A stretch of 64,000 nucleotides of DNA from Eutypa lata (GCA_022661535.1 JAKULF010000007.1:2976001-3040000), one strand, 5' to 3'. Counted from the stretch's first letter, positions 1 to 12,273 are shown. Numbers and translations: made by a program. Notes: generated by a model not told the origin, from the sequence alone.

Positions 1-1
1 A

Positions 2-292
2 GCCGACCGGTTTCGTATAACAGGTCGGAGAAACGAACAGGTCTGGGGCTTGGTATTGCCTGGCCATTATGGAGAGTTTAGATTTGATAGTGGATTCCAA
101 GCAATAGATGAGCTTGTCGTTATTGTTGCATCCAATACACTAAACAAGCCGCCTGACACGCAGTTAGTTTTGTTGGGCCTGGAAACGCGAGAGGGTGTCT
201 CGAGGAGAGTTGGCATCGGAGTTATTTTACTTTCTGGGAACAAAGGCTGCAAATTGCCGCTTTGGGGTTACAAACTTTTCAGGGTCCAATAG
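2..292 (+). CDS. C-terminal end of a probable HET-domain protein (partial)
   Basis: The frame is open from the left edge to a TAG at 290-292, giving 96 residues. I see a pattern found at the C-terminus of fungal HET-domain (heterokaryon incompatibility) proteins: a hydrophobic strand with IVASNT, then LVLLGLE, then SRRVGIGVI, then a closing WGYKLFRVQ. The complete HET protein at 35373-37751 ends with a comparable layout (IMLIEW, then YRRALG). The HET domain itself would lie left of the window, so its presence is inferred. There is no start codon in view; the frame simply enters from the edge. It could also be a relic. A HeLo/kinase-like pseudogene follows on the same strand, which fits an allorecognition-type gene patch. 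Confidence is moderate because no diagnostic motif is inside the window. Confidence 0.4.
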   Translation, partial: ADRFRITGRRNEQVWGLVLPGHYGEFRFDSGFQAIDELVVIVASNTLNKPPDTQLVLLGLETREGVSRRVGIGVILLSGNKGCKLPLWGYKLFRVQ

Positions 293-741
293 ACGCTATT
301 AGATTACAAGAAATTCATGAGCCCTATAAGGCGTACTTAGGCCCTTGAGGAAGGACTAATTTTGTCACATATTGAGCTGTCGCCACACCATGCTTACGTA
401 GCATTGGGACAGGTTCTCGGACGGAGTCGCTGGCAAGCTCGCCAAGATGTGTTTAGATTGAGATTTACGTTGAAAGATTTCCCAGACGCAAGAAAGCCTT
501 CCTTGCATCCCTTCGTTTTCCGTTTCTTTTTTAACTTTTATACTTCAGTTCTTAATGGCATAATAAACCGAACAAAAGCTTACATAATTAAGTTAAAAAT
601 ATAAAAGGGTTTTTTTTCATGTAGTTCCGTAAGAAAAAATATTTTTAAAAATTGTTTATAAAATAAAATTTATATTTAAACTTAAAAAGTTTGATATAAA
701 GAAATTATTATCACAAATAAAGAAGTTTTTTTTTTTTTTTC
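293..741. other. Intergenic, AT-rich on the right
   Basis: No convincing gene. From about 530 the sequence becomes strongly AT-rich and ends in a run of about 16 T at 725-740, directly against the open frame of the HeLo/kinase-like pseudogene. The AT-rich part still contains CATG, so it does not have the pure RIP signature seen at 38.5-39.9 kb. Confidence 0.5.
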
Positions 742-2538
742 CGTAAAGACCTCTATGAAGTTATATCAGAACTCAAGCATGCCACGGATGAATTTGGCCA
801 GATGCTGCTGTTTCACATCGAACGGATTCGTTTCTTCCTCTGGTGCGATTACGTGGGCATCACAAACCTTGTTCTCATCCTAGACTCGGGCGGCACCGGC
901 GATTGTCACAATGAGCTACTTAACAGCCCCAAATCCTCTGTCTTAACGCAAGAGTGGACTTTGAAGTTTTTATGTGATATCTTGGAAAAGATCCAACGCA
1001 ACTTTTACGATGCCAGGTCCTTGCTAGGTGATCATACAAACCCGGGAAAACCAGCTATATTGACACGGTTGATAGCCAAGTCATCCGGAGATGACAAGCG
1101 ATTGGTCAGCATTGCCTTTGATGATGCTCCAAGTAGCAGGCCCCGAAATGGACGAAAGAACCGTGGCGTGAGCTTCAACGTCGCTTGGGTCTTCTCTAAT
1201 AAAAGGAAATTTAAGGCTTTTGTTAGCAACTTGCAACAGTATAACGATGGCCTTCGAAGTATCCTTTCAGGGATCGAGATGTTAGAGTTACAGCGCCAAA
1301 AGGAGCTTCTGGCGACCACAAGCTCATTCGGTTCCCTCATAGTAGCTTGCTCAACCATAGCTAATGTTCCTAACACGGCACAACGGTCGACGGCTATGCA
1401 ACGTTTAGTCGAGTTGACAGAGAGATCTTCGATAATCAATCAGCACCAATTCCCTGACCCTAATTCGGAGCTACTCTTATCCGAGAGCAACATCACTCCA
1501 CCTATTGAACTCTATATCCTTCGGTCGGATATCGAACTCCCAAACGACCACAATTCCGAACTTTTGCCCAGAATATCAGCCAAGTACAAGGGAGAACCGG
1601 CTTTGATCGAGTGGAGGTACTACTCCAGGCGCCTAACCCCAGAAATGTTCGCGTACATGCGCCAGAGAGTGACGATGTTGATACTACAGCTCCAACAATC
1701 TTCATCAACTGAAGGATTCAGCATCCTCGAGTGCGTAGGCTACTTCGAGGACCTAGACAATTATCGGATCGGCATGGTGTTCAAGACGCCGAACACCCTC
1801 TAAGGCGACTAGATCACCAATCTGAGGGATATAATGGTGAAAGATCGACGGGATCGCATCGCGAGGGAACTCAGGGCGCGCATGTCCGTTGCGCGCCCTC
1901 TAGTTATGACAGTCTTCCGACTACATTCAGTTGGATGGCTACACAAGAACTTCAGAAGCGAGAACATACTTTTGAAGAAGTTGAGTGGTGACAGTTGTTT
2001 CGAGCTAGGAAACCCCTATGTTTGTGGGTTCGATTTCTCGAGGCAGGACATGCCGTATGAACTGACGGAGAGAGTACCCACACAACTTCAATATCAGTAT
2101 TTATCCCGCGAACGAAGTCTGTACCGGCATCCCGACTTGCATTACAAAACTAAGAACCTCTCAGAAGAAAGAGAAGAGGACGGAGAGAAAGCGGAAGAGA
2201 AGCTACCACGGCACCGAAAGTCGTACGACATGTACAGTCTCGGAGTGGTTTTGTTGGAAATAGGACTATGGTATCCTATCAAGCACCTGGTCAAAAACCG
2301 AGAATCGCCGCAAGAATTCCATCAGAGGCTTCTTTCCGAGCTGCTGCCGGAGTTACGGTATCGGATGGGTAGAAGATACCATGATGTCGTGGCCAAGTGC
2401 CTTTGGGGCCACTTCAGCGGCGAGGACGGGATGGATTCAACGGGATTTTCTAGCGACGATCATCAGGTGGGATCAAAGAGGTTCTTAGAGTCATTTCTCA
2501 AAGATGCTGTTGTTGTATTAGAGGGTATTTCTATCTAA
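742..2538 (+). pseudogene. Broken HeLo/kinase-like gene of the heterokaryon-incompatibility type
   Basis: One reading frame runs from about 742 to a TAA at 2536-2538, interrupted by TAA at 1801 and TAG at 1810. The first part (ATG at 802, but coding-like from 742) resembles the HeLo prion-inhibition/propagation domain, with RFFLWCDYVGI near its start. The part after the stops is a kinase-like domain: HSVGWLHKNFRSENILL replaces the catalytic HRD loop, GFDFSR replaces DFG, and SYDMYSLGVVLLEIGLW matches the helix F region. The catalytic residues look degenerate, so even the intact ancestor was probably a pseudokinase. Such proteins act in fungal allorecognition and regulated cell death (family knowledge). 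About 20 N-terminal residues of the HeLo domain are missing before 742, where the AT-rich stretch begins; they could lie in an unseen upstream exon. Both stops are one C-to-T change from a Gln codon. An intron covering both would be only about 36 bp and is not credible. Confidence 0.62.
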
Positions 2539-4047
2539 GGTTTTGGTCCTCGCAGGGGATGTCGGGATGGAGTCTGAGAAAGGCTATTGCGAAGCTGAAA
2601 GATGGTTGGTATAGTCCATGGAGATTGCAGATCAGAGATAAAAACGGTATAAAGGAATATGAACCGGTGTAGGGTGCCTAAGGGTAGAAGGAAGGCAAGC
2701 TCCAAGAAAACATACTATCCGTATAACGGCTACATAATCAAAGGGATCTGATCAGTATGTGGAACAGAAGGCATTGGCATTATATTAATGTGGCCATACA
2801 TAACAGAAGTTCAAGTCTGTAAATCTTGAAAGTGGATCAGTACTCATCGCTGGTTGTAAATGGACTATGTTATGGTTGCGTCAATTGGTAATATACTTTC
2901 TTTTATTTGATTATACTCTTTCCGCACGGGGGATGTACTCCTATGTGTTGAATGAATTTAAAGTGCTTTAGAACAAACCCGTGATTATCGCACCGGGATG
3001 CTGATGCCAAACATGCGATCCCACATTCCTTGTCCGGCCCTAACATGCTTCGCCTTGCTGGTGCCCTCTTGTAGTTCTCGAAGGTCATCAGCGCTAGCTT
3101 CTCCAATTTCATAAGTTAGAAATTGCTTGTCCTCTTTCCTGTAACCCCTTGTTATAGTCACCCCTCGTTATAGCCAACTGCGGCATCCTCGGCACGGTCT
3201 CTACTAGGGACTCGTGGAGCGAACTTCCAACTGCAGATACAACCCATGTTTATCTACTCTAAGTGGAGAATATGGGAAGAGGGGAAACATCGTGGGCTGA
3301 ATTATCTAACGGCAGCAACTTTGACCTTTTTCTCACCAGCCACTCTTTCTGGGCTCCAAGCATGGAAGAACACGTTGACTCTTACATAGGCCAGCTTATG
3401 TAATAGCGTTAGCTACGCACTTGATAATGGCTATTGATTATTTCCACCTGGGTTCTTTCTGCCTGTACCGTGGTTCTTTAGACACCCACCTGCAATTTCT
3501 AAAGCAGATGCTTATTGGCGTGGCACGCAACATTTGTCTGGCCTTGCCATTTACCATTCGCAATACATGTTGAAGAAGCGTCTCGCTTGTATACACGCCT
3601 TCGCCTCTAACAGACGCCCCCAAATCTACAACTACGAAATATAGCTCACGTTTAACCATCAGCCTATAGGATATTGTTTGTATATCAAGATGACACATAA
3701 AATATCTACTGTAGACCACAAACCCGTGGATTACGTATATTAGGTAGCTCTATATGCTAACTTAGTTTGTCATGTTCTGTACTTACAAAGAAGACCTAAC
3801 CTTAATTTGGCATCTGTCAGCCCTGCTAATTGGTTAGATTAATGCATGCATAAAAATGGTCTGGATCCTGCCTTCGAAACTTTAGCCCCTTTCTTAGCGG
3901 CAGGGTCTTGGCACAAAGAAATTATAACAATATCAGGACCGGATGGTGCTTTCTATCTTTGCATCTTGAACCTGCGCCTGAAGGACACTCTCACGATCAT
4001 TCCCGTCGTTCATTAACTACCTACCAATTCGTTGCTTATTCCTCAAT
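2539..4047. other. Intergenic, no gene seen
   Basis: Short frames here (for example 2903-3112 and 3438-3719 on the minus strand) lack recognisable motifs and intron signals. I see nothing else in it apart from the promoter region of the gene at 4048. Confidence 0.5.
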
Positions 4048-4748
4048 ATGATGCAGTCGCTCGTTATCATCTCTGCCCTTACGGGTATGGCCGTAGCGCA
4101 GACCTCATCTGTCTCTAGCCTCTTTCTCCCTCAATACGCCTTCGATAGCCAAACCTTTGTTGCCTCCATTGTCACCGTGGGCCCGAATATGGCCGAGTTT
4201 TTCGTCCAATGCCCGTCGGACGCGGATGCGAATGACTGCGGCCTCGGTCCCGGAGTCAGCGTGACGATGCAACCCGGAACTTACGCCTTAGGGATCAACG
4301 AACCACCCGATTTGTGAGACAGACCCCCCTTTTCCCTCCTCGCGTTTTACTCATTTGTACATCCAGCACGATGTCCCAGCGCTGCGAAATCAACCAACAA
4401 ACCGCCGTGTGCACGGCGAGCCTGCTCGGGTCGGCGGCTAACGACCCCGGGGTGGAAACGGTTACCCTGACGGATATCACTACGGCTGATTTCTTCATGC
4501 CCGTCACGATCACCGCCGGTTTTGACAAGCTAGCCGCTGCGACAGCGACCGACGCCACCACAGCTACCGCCACTCCGGCGCAGTCCAGCGATGGCTCTTC
4601 AGAAACGACGACCGCGAGCCAGACTAGCGGGACCTCGGCTGAAGCCACTGGTACTGACGCTAGCACGGGCGCAGCGCCCCACATCACTCGCGAAGCGGTT
4701 CTCGCCGCTGGAGCTGTCGCGCTTATGGGCTGTGCTTGGGCGTTGTAG
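4048..4748 (+). CDS. GPI-anchored, Ser/Thr-rich secreted surface protein
   Basis: Two exons: 4048-4313 and 4367-4748, with a 53-bp intron (donor GTGAGA, acceptor CCAG). The joined product is 215 residues. Residues 1-17 form a signal peptide (MMQSLVIISALTGMAVA, cleaved before QTSS). A folded region of about 115 residues follows, with Cys pairs at CPSDADANDC and CEINQQTAVC that could form disulfides. It ends with MPVTITAG, a motif I associate with a family of small fungal GPI-anchored proteins. Then come a Ser/Thr/Ala-rich spacer of about 50 residues, likely O-glycosylated, and a C-terminal hydrophobic tail (AVLAAGAVALMGCAWAL) that fits a GPI-attachment signal. It is expected at the cell wall or plasma membrane; no enzymatic function is suggested. 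ATG 4048 and ATG 4051 are both possible starts. Confidence 0.8.
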
Positions 4749-5227
4749 ACTCTGAGTAACTCATGTAGGTAGAAAAGATGGGCATTGTTGTAGTGGCCTT
4801 TGGTTAATACTTAGAAAAGTAACGTGCAAGATCGTAACACTTATTAGTTAATTAGCTAGGACAAAAAATAAACTGTCTCGGGCTAATCGGGACCAAACTA
4901 TGTACATACATAGATCCATAGGGAGCTGCCATGTAAGAATTGTGCATAAGTGTACGTATCTGAATGCAGCCTGGCGTCGCATTCCGAGTTCCTGCATGAA
5001 GAATTCCAGGATCCAGGTTACCCACCCTGAGCAGCCTATCAAAGCAACCCGGAGATAAGGCATAATTACATCCACTACCTTCCACTATATTTCTGTAGTG
5101 CCTCTTAGCACCGGAGACTCGCAACACGATGGATGCCTCATAACCATTTGCTAGGTAAACTTCAAAGATACTGCCGTCTCAATCGAGAAATTTCGTCTGT
5201 ATTGTAGCGCAACATATCTAAAGCATC
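4749..5227. other. Intergenic, no gene seen
   Basis: Contains the 3' end of the surface-protein gene and the promoter of the esterase gene. Short minus-strand frames between 4848 and 5127 have no support. Confidence 0.5.
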
Positions 5228-6616
5228 ATGGAATTTAATGGGGGCAGTATTCAGGCCAGCCACCTGTGCGTTTTGGTTCATGGGGTAATTATTTGATCCT
5301 TGAAATAAAGCCCATGATAACACGTTCACGACTAACTGACGATCGGCGGGATATAGCTATGGGGAAACCCAAACCACATGCAATCCATCGCTAAGGCTCT
5401 TCGCGCAACCCACTCCCAAGATGACCTATATATCCTAGTAGCAGCAAGAAATAGCGGAAGTTTCACGTACGACGGCGTTGAACTCGGCGGCGAGCGGGTG
5501 TGCGTGGAGATTGAGGAGGAGTTGGAGAAGATCCGGAACCGGGGCGGCAAGATCACCAGACTGAGCATTGTGGGGTACTCCTTAGGCGGCTTGGTGGCCC
5601 GTTACGCAGTCGGACTGTTACACGCAAAAGGCATCTTCGATCAAGTTGAACCCGTCAACTTTACCACCTTCGCGTCGCCCCACCTCGGCGTGAGGTCTCC
5701 GCTGCGGGGATGGCACAACCGCGTTTGGAATATCCTCGGGGCCAGGACGCTGTCTACATCCGGCCGGCAACTCTTCACGATCGACGATTTCCGAGGGACA
5801 GGACGGTCCCTGTTGGCGATTCTTGCTGATCCTGACTCTATCTTTATGTCTGGGCTCAAAAGATTTAAGAGGAGAACGCTGTACACGAATATCCTGAATG
5901 ACAGGAGTGCCGTCTATTACACGACGGGCATCTCCAAAATAGATCCCTACACTAATATGAGCAAGGTCAAGGTGAACTACCTCGAGGGATATGAGGATGT
6001 GATTCTCGACCCACAGAACCCTGTGTCGCCTGTAGCTCCGAGAGAATCCAAAACGACAGGGTGGTCCGCGGCGGGCCTTGTCGAAAATCTTAAGACGGCT
6101 CCAAAGCTGGTCATGTTCGCTTTCTTGATCCCCATAGGCGTCCTGGCTTTCCTGCTGAACTCGCTAGTGCAAACCTTCCGAAGTTCGCGGCGCATCAAGA
6201 TGCACGAACGAGGGCTCGCTGGCATACAAATACAGAACTATCGAGTGCCCATCTGGATCAAGGAGATCCGAGGGGCCGTAGAAGATGCGTACGAGAACCT
6301 AAACAGCTCGCAGCAGCAGTCGTTTCTGGGCCCCTCGGACGACGAAGGAGACGACGGTGACCTGGACAGGGAGGAGACGGAAATCCTGGCGCTCGAGCGA
6401 AAACAGTCGCATCCGGTCTTTCCGACCTTGGCATTGGCACCTTACCAATTCGCTATGGCATCGTCCCTGGACACCCTGGGTTGGCACAAATTCCCCGTTT
6501 GGATCCATAAGAACCGGCACAGTCATGCGGCCATTATTGTTCGCATGGAGAAACCAAGCTTTTCCGAGGGCTACATCGTTCTTAAGCACTGGCTTAAGGA
6601 GGAGTTCATTATTTGA
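5228..6616 (+). CDS. DUF676-type serine esterase/phospholipase, Lpl1-like
   Basis: Exons 5228-5284 and 5357-6616; the 72-bp intron has donor GTAATT, branch CTAAC at about 5332 and acceptor ATAG. The product is 438 residues. The exon join rebuilds the family's opening LVHGLWGNPNH, which supports the ATG at 5228. The nucleophile elbow is GYSLGG with Ser94; the family more often has GHSLGG. A hydrophobic segment at about residues 269-288 (MFAFLIPIGVLAFLL) is likely membrane- or lipid-droplet-embedded. A C-terminal His in NRHSHAAIIV is a good candidate for the catalytic His. The family includes yeast YOR059C/Lpl1, a lipid-droplet phospholipase, and Rog1-type lipases, so hydrolysis of glycerophospholipid or acylglycerol is expected. 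Substrate is inferred from the family only. Confidence 0.85.
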
Positions 6617-7254
6617 AGAAAAATGTATCTGACAAGGGATGAGATGAGATGGGTCTTTGGAGTTTAATGGCTAGAGCGGAGCATAGGTGTTGAAGCTGGT
6701 AGATAGATACCCTACTCTAAATAGCATGTATAGATCGGTAATGTATCGGGAAGAGTAGAAGCGATATGGTTTTTGCAGTTGGTAACTAGATTTTCTCATT
6801 ATTTTACCTTTAGAGTTGGCTTGTTGGAAATATAACGAAGCAATAAGTAGACAATTCCATTGAAAAAAATTGCTCATTACAGCAAGGATAATGCTATCCA
6901 TTGCATGCATGATACAAAGTCCCTGCAAATCAATGTTAGAACTTGGAATTTCTAATGTTGGTGCCACAGCATTGGATGTGGATGGGAAGTACGAAGTAAG
7001 GGATTAGGAATCCAGATTTTAGAGTTGCGGCAAAAGGCGGGCCCCCCTAAACCTAGACGCCCAGACGCTGGATTTACAGTGGAGTGTCCTTATTAGACCT
7101 TGCAGCTCTAGTTAAATAGGGGCCTGTCAGCTTACATTAAGCTCTAGACTGATTGGTCGGTCACTCAATCGTTTCACCTTCAACTTCTTTGCACTCTCCA
7201 ATAGTTATGTATAAACGTCTCCCTTGCTATTCAGTCTAAGCAAATTCTTGGTAT
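6617..7254. other. Intergenic, no gene seen
   Basis: Holds the 3' end of the esterase gene and the promoter of the endonuclease III gene. The minus-strand frame 6671-6967 is AT-rich and has no recognisable content. Confidence 0.5.
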
Positions 7255-8544
7255 ATGAAGACTTGTAGATTGGCAAAACAGACCCAAAAGTTATTCAATT
7301 CAATGTCCCAACGAACATCTCCTCCACCACGCCGAATAACCCGGTCTTCACTCGCACGTTTCGCATATAGGGACGATAGCTCAACTAAAGAGAACCTGAC
7401 CCCCGATATCGAAGATGCTATCGTTGATATCGATGCTGCGGATGCGGCCACGCGCAAGCGCAAACGCACAACTACCGTTACTACTACCACAGCCGTAATT
7501 CCCAGCCCGACCACCACCAACTCCAAGCCTCCCAGACGGAAAGCCATCAAGACGGAGGAAGAGGAACTGGAAGAAGTTAAATTAGAGCAGATGAAATACG
7601 ACGACGCGACTCCTCAAAAGCCGAAGCAAAAGCAGAAGCAGCAGCGCAAGCCTGCACGCAAGACGGTGGACCCCTCAACGGGCACAACGCGCGTCGCGCC
7701 GCCCTCAAACTGGGAAGCCATGTACGCCTCCGTAAAGGCGATGCGTTCGCCCGGCGGGCCGGCAGCCAACGCAGCCGTCGACACGATGGGATGCGAGCGG
7801 CTGGCCCAAGCGGACGCCTCGCCGCGCGACCAGCGCCTACACACGCTCATCGCGCTGATGCTATCGAGCCAGACGAAAGACACGACGAACGCGGTAGCGA
7901 TGCGACGGCTGCAGACCGAGCTACCCGCGCACAAGCCCGGCGCGCCGCCGGGCTTGAACCTCGCGAACCTGCTCGCCGTGGAGCCGGAGGAGCTCAATCG
8001 TCTAATCTGGGCTGTGGGGTTCCATAATAACAAGACGAAATACATCAAGCAGGCCGCGGTGATGCTGCGCGATCGCTGGGACGGCGATATACCGGATTCG
8101 ATCGAGGGGCTCACGTCGCTCCCGGGCGTCGGGCCCAAGATGGCGTACTTGTGCTTGTCGGCTGCGTGGGACCGCACCGAGGGCATCGGCGTCGATGTCC
8201 ATGTTCATCGTATCACGAACTTGTGGGGTTGGCATGCGACGAAGAACCCCGAGGAGACGCGTGCTGCGCTGCAGAGTTGGCTGCCGCGCGATCGGTGGCG
8301 CGAGATCAACTGGTTGCTTGTTGGGTTCGGGCAGACCGTGTGTCTACCGGTTGGTCGGCGGTGCGGCGAGTGTGAGTTGGGGTTGAATGGCTTGTGTAAG
8401 GCGGCTGAGAGGAAGAAGGTTGTTGAGGGTAGGAAGGTCAGGGAGGCTAAGGTTGAGGTGAAGGATGATGATGGCTTGGAAGTCACGGTCAAAGAAGAGG
8501 AGGAACAGGTCGAGAAGGATGTCGTTGTCAATGAATCGAGTTAG
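7255..8544 (+). CDS. NTH1: Endonuclease III-type DNA glycosylase/AP lyase
   Basis: Single exon, 429 residues. It removes oxidised pyrimidines and cuts at abasic sites in base-excision repair, in nucleus and mitochondria. Residues 1-150 are a low-complexity Lys/Thr-rich extension with basic NLS-like stretches (RKRKR, PPRRK). The core (about 150-385) carries the helix-hairpin-helix LPGVGPKMA with catalytic Lys295 and the conserved Asp314 in GVDVHVHRI. The [4Fe-4S] cysteines are 363, 370, 373 and 381, spaced C-x6-C-x2-C-x7-C; the last spacing is two longer than the usual x5. The first ATG gives a short basic leader ([14 protein letters not shown]) that could target mitochondria; ATG 7303 (MSQRTS) is an alternative, so dual localisation by start choice is possible. 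The acidic tail after 385 is not part of the catalytic fold. Confidence 0.93.
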   Translation: MKTCRLAKQTQKLFNSMSQRTSPPPRRITRSSLARFAYRDDSSTKENLTPDIEDAIVDIDAADAATRKRKRTTTVTTTTAVIPSPTTTNSKPPRRKAIKTEEEELEEVKLEQMKYDDATPQKPKQKQKQQRKPARKTVDPSTGTTRVAPPSNWEAMYASVKAMRSPGGPAANAAVDTMGCERLAQADASPRDQRLHTLIALMLSSQTKDTTNAVAMRRLQTELPAHKPGAPPGLNLANLLAVEPEELNRLIWAVGFHNNKTKYIKQAAVMLRDRWDGDIPDSIEGLTSLPGVGPKMAYLCLSAAWDRTEGIGVDVHVHRITNLWGWHATKNPEETRAALQSWLPRDRWREINWLLVGFGQTVCLPVGRRCGECELGLNGLCKAAERKKVVEGRKVREAKVEVKDDDGLEVTVKEEEEQVEKDVVVNESS

Positions 8545-9300
8545 TCGGCAAAATTTGCTTGAAGATACCCAATATGTTCGTTTGAAATTATATGTCCCAT
8601 GGTTTTTGTTTGATGATGTAGATTCACCTCCTGGGTAAACACTCGCGAAAACTTTGGGTTCACGAGATATTCATATTTTTCCACCGGAGTCCACCTATTA
8701 ACAATCAATATCTAATTCCATATGACGCGATATTGACTTCATGTAACACGTCACGCCAAATTATTCAACGTAGGCATTATCTGGAATTACTAGTGAATCT
8801 GAAGGGGGTTGGCCTTTAAGACTTATAAGTTGGCTTACAATTCAGCCGAAATTTATCTCTCATATCCTGCCAATCTAATTAATATACACTGAATATCAAA
8901 ACAAGTCCAGAAATGAGCAGGGCTGCACTGCTTGTCGTATTGCTGACTTCGTAGAACCGGGGCTAATGCCATCCACTATGGCCGTGAAGAAAGTTAGAGT
9001 CCTCCACCCTATTATCTCGAACCTTCAGCAAAAGAACTGCTCCAAATTGCGTCACAGATTTCTAGAGAAAGTAGAACCAATTCATCCTTATCATTACTTC
9101 TTCATCAATATATCGTTGGACAAGTTCATCAATTGTCACAAATACCAATTGAAGTAGACTGCGAGGTTGTAGGCTGACACCTGTGGTGTGGGGCTCGCAG
9201 CTGCAATCAATTTAACGATGTTCGTCTGACTTCAAGATTCTCCAGTTCTCATCTTCAAAACGATGCGCCCTTTCCACCTAACAACCATTGACTCATCACC
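8545..9300. other. Intergenic, no gene seen
   Basis: A 63-codon frame at 8966-9157 has no motif. I see only the flanking UTRs and the promoter of the gene at 9301. Confidence 0.5.
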
Positions 9301-10424
9301 ATGTCAGGATCTTCGTCGAGACTTTCCCAGCTTCTCCCCCTTTCTCTCTGGGAACGCACCGTATTTGTCAAATGTATCCCAACACCGGTGAACTTTACGC
9401 AGCGGCGAGCCGTACTTCGAGCTTTACAGAAGGACACATCTGAGGGCATTGAGATATTCAAGAAGCTCAAAGTAAGCGTTTCACCTACCACATTGTTACA
9501 AGTAGGTAGTGCCTAACAGTCAATTCCTTCTAGCGAGATGGTGGGTCTTTCATTGCTGTGACAAATCAACCCGAGGCCGCTTTAGCCCTTATCAACGAAT
9601 CACCTTTTGTGCGCACCCTCATTGTACAAGACTCAACGGCCACCGAAGAATCGAAGAAGACGACATGGGGTTCTATGTACGGTTCACCGAGAACCATTAC
9701 CACTCCGATCAATCTCCTGCCCAAATTAGAGCCGACTCCTACGACAGATGCCTCGAACGAACTCGGCCTCTCGCACACGACCTTTACGATACGCTGCTTT
9801 TCGCCGAACCGAGAGTATAATCATCTCCAAGCTGTTAAGAGCGGCCCTTTACATGGGCCATGGCCCGACAATGGTGGCCGCGAGACGTTTATATCCGCAG
9901 CGCTGAGGAGGACGGTCCCATCTGGGCCAATGGCCCCGGCGTTCAGAGACTGGGTAACGGGCCATCAATTGTCGCGTGACCCTACCGACCCTATCGATGA
10001 GGCCGGTGAAGGTGCCCTTTCTATCATACTCGGCAGATCACGAACGCAAATCTATAAAAGGGAAAGAACTAAGGCTAGGTTAAGAGACCAGCAGATACCT
10101 GTGATCATGAAAAGCCTAGCTGCGTTTGCCGCCAAGTGCAACGATGAACCAGACCCGCACAAGGATCAACAGAGCCAGGCCTCGCCACCGAAAGCCGAAG
10201 GTGCGCCTGACAACATGCCATTTGAGCAGACAACTTCGGGCTCGGATCAAACTACCATGGGAAAACCTGATGATCCTACAAAGACAGAGACGTCTGAAGG
10301 TTATTTTAGCAGTCGGTCTGCACAGAAAACCGAAAAACTATTAGACGACACTACATTTAAAAATCTGATGAAAGGTCCCGACGATGAGGCCACAAAGAAA
10401 CGATCTAAATCAAGTGCAACATAA
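9301..10424 (+). CDS. Conserved fungal protein of unknown function
   Basis: Exons 9301-9471 and 9534-10424, intron 62 bp with donor GTAAGC, branch CTAAC at about 9513 and acceptor TTCTAG; phase 0. The product is 353 residues. The N-terminus (RLSQLLPLSLWERTVFVKC) is hydrophobic/basic and nearly free of acidic residues, so mitochondrial import is possible. The first 200 residues look folded (FIAVTNQPEAALALI, SPFVRTLIV), with no catalytic motif I recognise. From about residue 250 the chain is polar, rich in Asp, Lys, Thr and Gln, and probably disordered. I do not recognise a named domain. Confidence 0.75.
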
Positions 10425-11971
10425 AAGAATGGCAATATGAAGCTAGATAATGGCGTATTAGACGATATGTCCGCAACATTGTCAGTCCCACACACAAGAG
10501 AATGCATTTAACGATCTCAAGAGGGGTTGGCAAATAGGCTTGCTGGTTTGCGCTGATATGAGACTGATGCATCTTCAGCTGAACGTTGGGCGATTTGAAG
10601 ATTTATGTCAGTCGTCAGCCCAAACTCTATTCTCGCATATGCGCATAGTTATGCGCATCAACCAATGAGTTTGGTCGTAAGCAGTGTTATAGACCACAAA
10701 AATAACCTCACAACTACATATGTTGTCGCATTACCTAACATCTGAGCGTCTTGGCTTCAACGGCTCGGTAACTAGCCTGCCCGCGTCGCAGGGCCTGGGT
10801 AATCAATCGGATGAGGGCGCAACTACCATGGCAGGGCGGGAACTATCACATTTCGGACCTGCTTCGGTTTCAAGTCTCCCACCATCGACATTATGCACCC
10901 CTCATATCCTCCAATTGCAAGTCTTCTAATCTGCAACTTCGTGACTTGGAGTAGGTAATCATGCATGACGTTGCAGCATGTAAGCATCAGGAGAATGCCG
11001 AGCCGAATATCCGGTAACGCACCTAAAGCTCCATGTAGGCATTTACCACCACGTGACTACCATCATCTCGATTCTGTCTAGTTACGAGCGGCTTTCTCCA
11101 AATTACTGAGCTATAGGAATGACGATGTGTCGTTGGATTTGGCTTGCAAGTGCCGTCATTTTAGGGCCAAATCAGGGAAAACCCCATAGTCACAACGTGG
11201 GCTTGGTGGGGCCGGCCGGGGTCCTGTAATATGGAATTTGCCGGCAGCTTTTTCTTCGACGTCACCAACCACTCATATTAGCTCTAGACCTAGGGCCGAA
11301 TTGGAGGAAAAACAACAACACATGGGTAATTCCAGTGGCTAATCCCTGCGTGTCGCTTAGAAAATGATTTGTGCTAGGAATGGTACTCTAAACAGACAGC
11401 CAAATCAGAGACCTGGGCGTGGCTCTGTCTCAATGGTGCGTCTCCCTTCCATTGACCGTATGACGTCGAAAGACCAAATGCTTGTGATTGGACACATCAG
11501 CTTGCGAGCATCACACATCTACGTATACATGCAGGGGTATGTATCTTGTTTTCCGGCAAGCCATCTCCCTACTAGATAGCGACCAGCGACATCCAGAATC
11601 GCCCAGTCAATAAACTTATGTACCATGCTGCAGATCAGTCCTCTGAAACATCGCTGATTATAAAGTGACTCCCATCCTATCTCGTTGTTCTGTGTTGTGT
11701 TCGATCTAACTAGTATTTGTTCTGGGTGGTTGATCTCACCAGGTACTCTCGACCTTGAACTCATCGGAGGAAAAGCAAAACACAACTATTCGCATTGACT
11801 ACTATCTACTCACTTAATAACACGCAAGCAAATAACCAAGCAAGGAACACACAACACAGCTTGATACCCATCAACATTAATAAGTAATAGGGCGAGTGTC
11901 AAAAGGGGGAGAAAACGGTACAAAGAGCACACGCCGAAAATAACAACGCAAAAGAAAAGGAACTAGCAACA
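10425..11971. other. Long intergenic, no gene seen
   Basis: Several short frames (10720-10929, 11364-11579, 11519-11785 minus) show no domain or splice structure. The last 150 bases before 11972 are A-rich, as in a fungal 5' UTR. Confidence 0.5.
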
Positions 11972-12273
11972 ATGGCCCGGACGGGTTTTATCCACCACAT
12001 CGGCAGCTTCCTGCTGCTGGTGGCGACGGTCCTGCTCATCGTCACCTCCATCTCGGCGCCGACCGTCCACAACCTCTCGATGCTGCGGATCGAGATCGAC
12101 GGCAGCGTCGCCAACAGAGATAATCCCGTCATCACCTTGGGCACCTTCGGGTGGTGTGTGCAGAACACCATGGCGTAAGTTGAATTTCTCTGCTCCGACT
12201 CAATAGTTAGGAGTCTGCTCCCCTTCCTCTCTTCTCTCTTCTCGACTAGTTCAGAGGGAGATAGATGAAGACA

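Noticed and set aside
1777..1812. Intron that would remove both stops of the HeLo/kinase-like gene
   Set aside because: It would be about 36 bp with donor GTGTTC, shorter than any other intron here (46 bp or more) and with a poor donor.
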